A stretch of DNA of 37,687 nucleotides. Source: Rhodospirillales bacterium. Its GTDB lineage: Bacteria; Pseudomonadota; Alphaproteobacteria; Rhodospirillales; Casp-alpha2. The notes under the pieces were generated by a model that worked only from the letters and a program-made list of their open reading frames with translations, made no database searches and was not told where the DNA came from. The translations under genes and the position numbers were made by a program. Position 1 is the stretch's first letter. Every line of letters begins with the position of its first letter. The DNA is taken from the NCBI GenBank assembly GCA_021775325.1, contig JAJFID010000253.1, positions 1 to 37,687 on the forward strand, given 5' to 3'. Positions 33,077 to 37,687 of the stretch are shown here, in pieces.

Positions 33077-35608
33077 TCAAAACACACCCCGAACGGCAGC
33101 CTTCAAAGCGTGATCTGACAATCGGTACGCTTCAATCAGCGGCCCCAGAATCTTGTCCAGATCAGCCGACAGGTTGATATCCAGAATAATGGGGTGGCCG
33201 TCCTTGACCGCCGGATTGGCCCCTTCCATGTAAAGCCGGACTTCAGCATCGGTATTCAGTTTTTTATTCAGATAGAGCGCCAGTTTTTCATAATGAAAGT
33301 CCTCCAGAACCTGAATCAGCAATTCCGCCTGCGACCCACCGCGCGACAATGTTTCCACCGCCGCAGCAGAGTAAATTTTCAACACACCCGGTCCGGCCGC
33401 TTCGAGCACACCATTATTAATCCAGATATTGTCGACACCTACGTCCAGTGGAATGGCACCGTTCAGAATGCCATCGCCGGTGACGCCTTCCATACCAAGG
33501 GTGCCCAAGACCTGCGCCAGATCAATGCCCCTGACGCCCAGAGTGACAGAATTGACCGCTTCCGTTCTGTCTATCACGGCATCATTGACGACCAGCCGCC
33601 CCCCGGACACGCCAACGGAAGCATGGTGAACGAGCAGCACGTCCGGCACAACGCTGCCCTCGTGATGCAGCAACCGAAACTGAAGGACAGGTGTATGGAA
33701 CGGTACAACACTGTCAATTCGATCAAGGGTGATTTCCTGTACCGTGTTCATGTGCAGCGGATAAAGTTGGTCGAAATGAATATGCGCGTTCATGCCATGC
33801 GCTACGTTTGTGTCGAACGAGAAATCAAACCCATCCAAATTTATGTCTGCAACACCATCAAAACCTTCAGGTGACCAACTGATGTCTGATGTACTGTTTA
33901 GGTGGCCCTGCACATTTGTCAGCAAATCAAACAGCGATGTGATATACGCAGGCGATGCACCACCCGCAGAAAAGGTCTGCGGTGTGAACTGCACCGCCGC
34001 GCCGCCGCTGCCATCCCGCAAACTATGTCGGCCCTGAATATTCAGGTCGCTGCCGTCACTGGCACGCGTGACCATGGTCAGGTTCACACCGAAGTCGAGC
34101 CCCGCGTCGTCACCGGCAAAGTCGGCCATTACCGTGAACGGCTCGATGACGCGCTTGTCTGAGCCTTCCGTGACGGAGAGAACCGCAAGGTTTGCCTTCA
34201 GGGTCTTCGCCATTGGTTCCAGCACTGCCCTGACACTGGTATCTCTCAAATCAAACGTGAAGCCGCCCATCTGCAGGCTGGAATTTTCCGCGCGTACCTC
34301 AACGTCGATGGGGTCTCCGACGATGCTCTCCGACATGTGCATCCGACCCGATGGTATGCGGAATTCCATAACACCCTGATGAACAGCGAGATCGTTCACG
34401 TTGGCTGTAGCCCCCGCTATGAATTCGCCATCATTCCAGGCCAGGCGCCCTTTTGTGGCGATTTGGCCTGCCACATGTGCGGGTACCGCCAGTAAGGAAC
34501 TCAGATCATCGGGTTGCAGTCCGTCCGCCGAAAACACAACAGGTGCAATGTCCGTATCCATCTGACCAGACCTGCTTTCAAACTCATGCGTAACAGAAAC
34601 CTGGGCCTGAACAGCACCTAAGCCGTACTCCACATGATAGGTTCCGTTCACAGCATCAGGATTAGCGGCCCCACGGCCAGAAACAATGACTGGGCTCGAC
34701 AAGATCCGCTCCGGTGACTGATCAGTAATCGTCATTCCAGCGAGTACATAGTCGACGTTTTCTGTCTCAGGCATCCACGAAACAAAAACATCTGTATTGG
34801 ACACCAGAAAAGCGCGGCCATCGCCCGCGACCGATACCTCTGCATCCGCGATTTGGATATCAGTCCGTCCGTTTGTTTGCTGATCGACGAGGGCATAAAG
34901 CGACAGGTTGCCGGCCGCGGTTTTATTGCCCTGCCACTCAAAGTTAACATCGGACATCGCAATGGTTGCAGAATTCAGCCCCGCTGCGAGGTCGGCCTGA
35001 ACCTTGCCGCGTGCAACAGACTGGCGATCATCGCTGGCTCCCAATGCCGCCTCAAACACAACACTGATCCGGCCCGACAGGTCCGGCTGAATGCTGGCGT
35101 CTCCATGAACCTTTGCGGAAGTACCATCCGCAACGCTATGAACCACGAAATCAGATAATGTTATCTGTGGCATCGTGAAACTACCGGGTGCAGAGCTGTC
35201 AGTCGAATTCAACCGTCCGATAATCAGGCCTACAGTGCCGCTCTGCCGTGTTGATACATCCACAACCAATCCACCGACAATGACGTGGTGTATTCCACCG
35301 TTTAACAGTTCCGAAAATGTGTAATCGACATCAACACGCCTGGCCTGCAGGTCGGTTCCAAGCCTGATATCAGTCAAGATAATCCGATCAACAGTAAACT
35401 CGTCGATGTAGAGTGACGGTGATTCAACGCCCTGGCCGCGCAGCACCTGAATGATCACCGTTTTCAGCAGGAAATCGCGATTGAGCCAGGCACCGCCGGA
35501 CACCAGGCACACCACCAGGATGACACCAGCAGCCAACCATGCCATTCCACGCCGTTTTCCACTGTTGCCGAGCGGATTACCGCTCATTCTGTTCTCATTG
35601 GTCGACAT
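33077..35608 (-). CDS. ydbH: YdbH-like AsmA-family intermembrane phospholipid transport protein
   Basis: The 843-aa product has a single N-terminal anchor (residues 19-42, MAWLAAGVILVVCLVSGGAW) and then a long beta-rich periplasmic part typical of AsmA-like proteins (YdbH, TamB, YhdP), which form a hydrophobic groove carrying phospholipids to the outer membrane. The C-terminal part (residues 725-843) holds the family's most conserved stretch: GGSQAELLIQVLEDFHYEKLALYLNKKLNTDAEVRLYMEGANPAVKDGHPIILDINLSADLDKIL. E. coli YdbH is 879 aa, so length fits. It is the first gene of the operon with ynbE and ydbL, which makes the assignment firm. It is divergent from cobS with a 247-base gap. Confidence 0.9.
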   Translation of the reverse strand: MSTNENRMSGNPLGNSGKRRGMAWLAAGVILVVCLVSGGAWLNRDFLLKTVIIQVLRGQGVESPSLYIDEFTVDRIILTDIRLGTDLQARRVDVDYTFSELLNGGIHHVIVGGLVVDVSTRQSGTVGLIIGRLNSTDSSAPGSFTMPQITLSDFVVHSVADGTSAKVHGDASIQPDLSGRISVVFEAALGASDDRQSVARGKVQADLAAGLNSATIAMSDVNFEWQGNKTAAGNLSLYALVDQQTNGRTDIQIADAEVSVAGDGRAFLVSNTDVFVSWMPETENVDYVLAGMTITDQSPERILSSPVIVSGRGAANPDAVNGTYHVEYGLGAVQAQVSVTHEFESRSGQMDTDIAPVVFSADGLQPDDLSSLLAVPAHVAGQIATKGRLAWNDGEFIAGATANVNDLAVHQGVMEFRIPSGRMHMSESIVGDPIDVEVRAENSSLQMGGFTFDLRDTSVRAVLEPMAKTLKANLAVLSVTEGSDKRVIEPFTVMADFAGDDAGLDFGVNLTMVTRASDGSDLNIQGRHSLRDGSGGAAVQFTPQTFSAGGASPAYITSLFDLLTNVQGHLNSTSDISWSPEGFDGVADINLDGFDFSFDTNVAHGMNAHIHFDQLYPLHMNTVQEITLDRIDSVVPFHTPVLQFRLLHHEGSVVPDVLLVHHASVGVSGGRLVVNDAVIDRTEAVNSVTLGVRGIDLAQVLGTLGMEGVTGDGILNGAIPLDVGVDNIWINNGVLEAAGPGVLKIYSAAAVETLSRGGSQAELLIQVLEDFHYEKLALYLNKKLNTDAEVRLYMEGANPAVKDGHPIILDINLSADLDKILGPLIEAYRLSDHALKAAVRGVF

Positions 35609-35855
35609 GCCATCAAACTACTGTATATCCGGTGACCTGTCCGCCCTTGAGGTTTGAGTACTGCCTGATCTACCATTCACATGTCAGTGACGACCGATGA
35701 CAGTCATTTCGTGATAAACCGGCATGGGTCCTGTTCCACCAAAAAACTGTGCCAGACACAGTCCACCCCCCTTGAGGCCTTGACCTTCGGCGCATTTAGC
35801 CCTACGCCATAGCTTCGCAAATTGACGTGTTTCACTTACTTTTGGTTTCCTGCCC

Positions 35856-36860
35856 ATGAATGTTCAGACCTCCATGGATGCCAGCCCGGCATTCCCGCTC
35901 GATAAACCGGACATAACGGTCTCTGTCAGAGATACGTTTGGCCTGGACAGTGACATGCAGGCACCTGCATTCAGCGTCGCCGACGAGCACGTGCCGGATA
36001 TGGATACCACCTATCGCTTTGATCACGATACAACCATGGCCATTCTGGCCGGGTTTGCCTACAATCGCCGGGTCATGATTCAAGGGTATCACGGCACAGG
36101 CAAATCCACCCATGTGGAGCAGGTTGCCGCACGCCTCAACTGGCCCTGTATTCGCATCAATCTGGACAGTCACATCAGCCGTATTGATCTGGTCGGCAAG
36201 GACGCCATTGTTCTGCGTGACGGCAAACAGGTTACGGAGTTCCGTGAAGGTATCCTGCCTTGGGCTATCCAGCACCCGACGGCGCTGGTATTTGACGAAT
36301 ATGATGCGGGCCGCCCCGATGTTATGTTCGTTATTCAGCGTATTCTGGAAGTCGAAGGCAAACTGACACTGCTTGACCAGAACCGGGTCATGCGTCCGCA
36401 TTCCCATTTCCGTCTGTTCTCGACCACCAACACAGTGGGACTGGGCGACACCACTGGCCTTTACCACGGCACGCAGCAGATCAACCAGGGTCAGATGGAC
36501 CGCTGGAATATTGTGACCACGTTGAACTATCTGGAGACAGAAGCAGAGGAAGCCATCGTTCTGTCCAAATTGCCCGCCTATAACACGGAGCAGGGCCAGG
36601 CTGATGTCCGTAACATGGTCGAACTGGCCAATCTGACCCGTGCGGGCTTTATGGCAGGTGATATATCCACTGTTATGTCACCGCGAACCGTCATTACCTG
36701 GGCTGAAAATGCCAGCATCTTCGCTGACCGGGCTTTTTCCTTCCGGGTTACGTTCCTCAACAAATGTGACGAGCACGAACGTCCGTTGATTGCCGAATAC
36801 TATCAGCGTTGTTTTGGCGAGGACCTGCCCGAATCCATTGGTAACATCGCAATCACCTGA
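35856..36860 (+). CDS. cobS: Cobaltochelatase subunit CobS
   Basis: CobS is the AAA+ subunit of the aerobic cobaltochelatase CobNST, which inserts Co2+ into hydrogenobyrinic acid a,c-diamide in B12 synthesis. The 334-aa product has the family N-terminus ([25 protein letters not shown]), Walker [10 protein letters not shown] at about residues 77-85, Walker [17 protein letters not shown], and the sensor FRLFSTTNT with [17 protein letters not shown]. Two near starts exist: ATG 35856, with no evident ribosome site, and ATG 35877 (residue 8). The family usually begins shortly before the KPD motif, so either would give a normal protein. cobT follows 21 bases downstream. cobN is not in the window. 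Confidence 0.96.
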   Translation: MNVQTSMDASPAFPLDKPDITVSVRDTFGLDSDMQAPAFSVADEHVPDMDTTYRFDHDTTMAILAGFAYNRRVMIQGYHGTGKSTHVEQVAARLNWPCIRINLDSHISRIDLVGKDAIVLRDGKQVTEFREGILPWAIQHPTALVFDEYDAGRPDVMFVIQRILEVEGKLTLLDQNRVMRPHSHFRLFSTTNTVGLGDTTGLYHGTQQINQGQMDRWNIVTTLNYLETEAEEAIVLSKLPAYNTEQGQADVRNMVELANLTRAGFMAGDISTVMSPRTVITWAENASIFADRAFSFRVTFLNKCDEHERPLIAEYYQRCFGEDLPESIGNIAIT

Positions 36861-36881
36861 ACAGCGAACTGAGGGGATGTG

Positions 36882-37687
36882 GTGAGCCAAACGGAACAAC
36901 CGCATGATCTGGTAAAACGGGTAACAACGGCCGCCCTGAAGGCACTGGCCGATAAACCCGGAACCGAAGTCAGCTTCTCGCAGGGCTCCGCCGGCATTGC
37001 TGGCAACACTGCCCATATGCCTGCACCACCGCATCAGATGACCGCTGACGGCGTTGCCCGCTATCGTGGCATGGCCGACGCGCTGGCAACCCGGATGCAT
37101 TACCACGATGAAAGCATTCATCGGCGCCGCCTGCCACCGAGCCCTGAAGCCCGCGCCGTATTCGAAGCGGTGGAGCAAGCCCGGTGTGAGAGCCTGGGTT
37201 CTCGGCGTCTCGAAGGCGTGGCAGCCAATCTCAACAACCTGACTGACGAACGCTGCAGAGCCAAAGGATATGCGGCGCTGCAAGAACGCAAGGAAGAAAT
37301 GTTGCCGGACGTGCTGGGTTTATTGATCCGCCAGCAGTTAGGCCATACAGAAATGCCGGAGGCCGCGCAAAATCTGTTTGGCCTGTGGCAGGACTGGCTT
37401 GATGAACGCGTCGGTGAACAAATCAATGATCTGGAAGGCTGCATGAACGATCAGGCCCAGTTTTCGGAAAAAATCATGAAGATGCTGCAGTCCCTGGATC
37501 TCATGGATGCTGCGGATGATCTGGATTCCGACGAGAGCAACCCGGACGATGAGGGCGACGACGAAGACGCCGGTAGCGATGACATGGATACGGAAAATGG
37601 CGAGATGGATGCTGAATCTGCCGCCGCCATGGAATCCGCCATGGGCGAAACCGATGATGACGCGGATGGCATGTCAGACGACGGTGA
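36882..37687 (+). CDS. cobT: Cobaltochelatase subunit CobT (5' part)
   Basis: This frame is open to the window end, so it is a partial gene (268 codons). Translation gives an N-terminus (MSQTEQPHDLVKRVTTAALKALADKPGTEVSFSQG) and the RGMADALATRMHYHDESIHRRRLPPSPEARAVFEAVEQARCESLGSRRLEGVAANLNNL stretch typical of CobT, and then the Asp/Glu-rich region that links to the C-terminal VWA domain (not seen). CobT works with CobS and CobN to insert cobalt. The start is GTG at 36882 with GAGGGG about 6 bases upstream; an ATG at 36877 in another frame stops at once. It is co-transcribed with cobS (21-base gap). Confidence 0.95.
   Translation, partial: MSQTEQPHDLVKRVTTAALKALADKPGTEVSFSQGSAGIAGNTAHMPAPPHQMTADGVARYRGMADALATRMHYHDESIHRRRLPPSPEARAVFEAVEQARCESLGSRRLEGVAANLNNLTDERCRAKGYAALQERKEEMLPDVLGLLIRQQLGHTEMPEAAQNLFGLWQDWLDERVGEQINDLEGCMNDQAQFSEKIMKMLQSLDLMDAADDLDSDESNPDDEGDDEDAGSDDMDTENGEMDAESAAAMESAMGETDDDADGMSDDG

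Noticed and set aside
35609-35855. Possible cobalamin riboswitch upstream of cobS
   Set aside because: I looked for the conserved B12-box sequence and the usual long structured leader but saw no convincing match in this 247-base gap.
35832-36467. 211-codon open frame antisense to cobS
   Set aside because: The opposite strand encodes a clear CobS with all AAA+ motifs; the antisense product has no recognisable features.

Overview
The window reads as chromosomal DNA of an alphaproteobacterium, most likely a marine or other free-living member related to Rhodospirillales or SAR116-type lineages. This is inferred from gene content: a SecA with a C-terminal zinc knuckle, the aroK-aroB-CNNM cluster beside xerD, a ribbon-helix-helix plus BolA plus J-domain neighbourhood, CobS/CobT aerobic cobaltochelatase, TRAP transport and malyl-CoA lyase. 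No rRNA, tRNA, insertion sequence, prophage or CRISPR array was recognised. Genes are densely packed, and no stretch over 300 bases lacks a gene.

Layout. (1) 40-8490: secA, converging on a 2-keto-4-pentenoate hydratase-like gene with a small orphan protein; then an EamA exporter, a YihY/BrkB membrane protein, accA and a malyl-CoA lyase, the last two on the minus strand and separated by a clear hairpin terminator. (2) 8703-19209: a catabolic island with a 2-hydroxyacid dehydrogenase, a TRAP transporter (DctP, Q, M plus a tiny membrane protein), two tandem paralogous amidases, and on the opposite strand an alpha/beta hydrolase, a 4-oxalocrotonate-tautomerase-like protein and a luciferase-like flavin oxidoreductase. 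The last of these is divergent from a LysR regulator. Together these suggest uptake of an organic acid or amide, oxidation, isomerisation, hydrolysis and deamidation. The substrate is unknown.

(3) 19206-28031: housekeeping. On the minus strand are a 46-aa membrane protein, a 624-aa exported protein and xerD, with overlapping ends. On the plus strand are aroK, aroB, a CNNM/CorC-type transporter, a CBS-pair protein and a DUF2889 protein. An RHH protein, BolA and a J-domain protein follow. (4) 28055-32392: a TetR regulator divergent from a trimethylamine-dehydrogenase-like iron-sulfur flavoprotein and an MttB-family methyltransferase. This module is the best candidate for new biology: the flavoprotein keeps the covalent-FMN cysteine and the 4Fe-4S ligands but has lost two of the three aromatic residues that hold trimethylammonium, and its MttB partner has no pyrrolysine codon and no corrinoid protein beside it.

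(5) 32419-35608: ydbH-ynbE-ydbL, the AsmA-like intermembrane lipid transport set. (6) 35856-37687: cobS and the 5' part of cobT, for cobalt insertion in aerobic B12 synthesis. cobT runs off the window end.

Family assignments rest on recognition of motifs and remembered family sequences; no database search was run.
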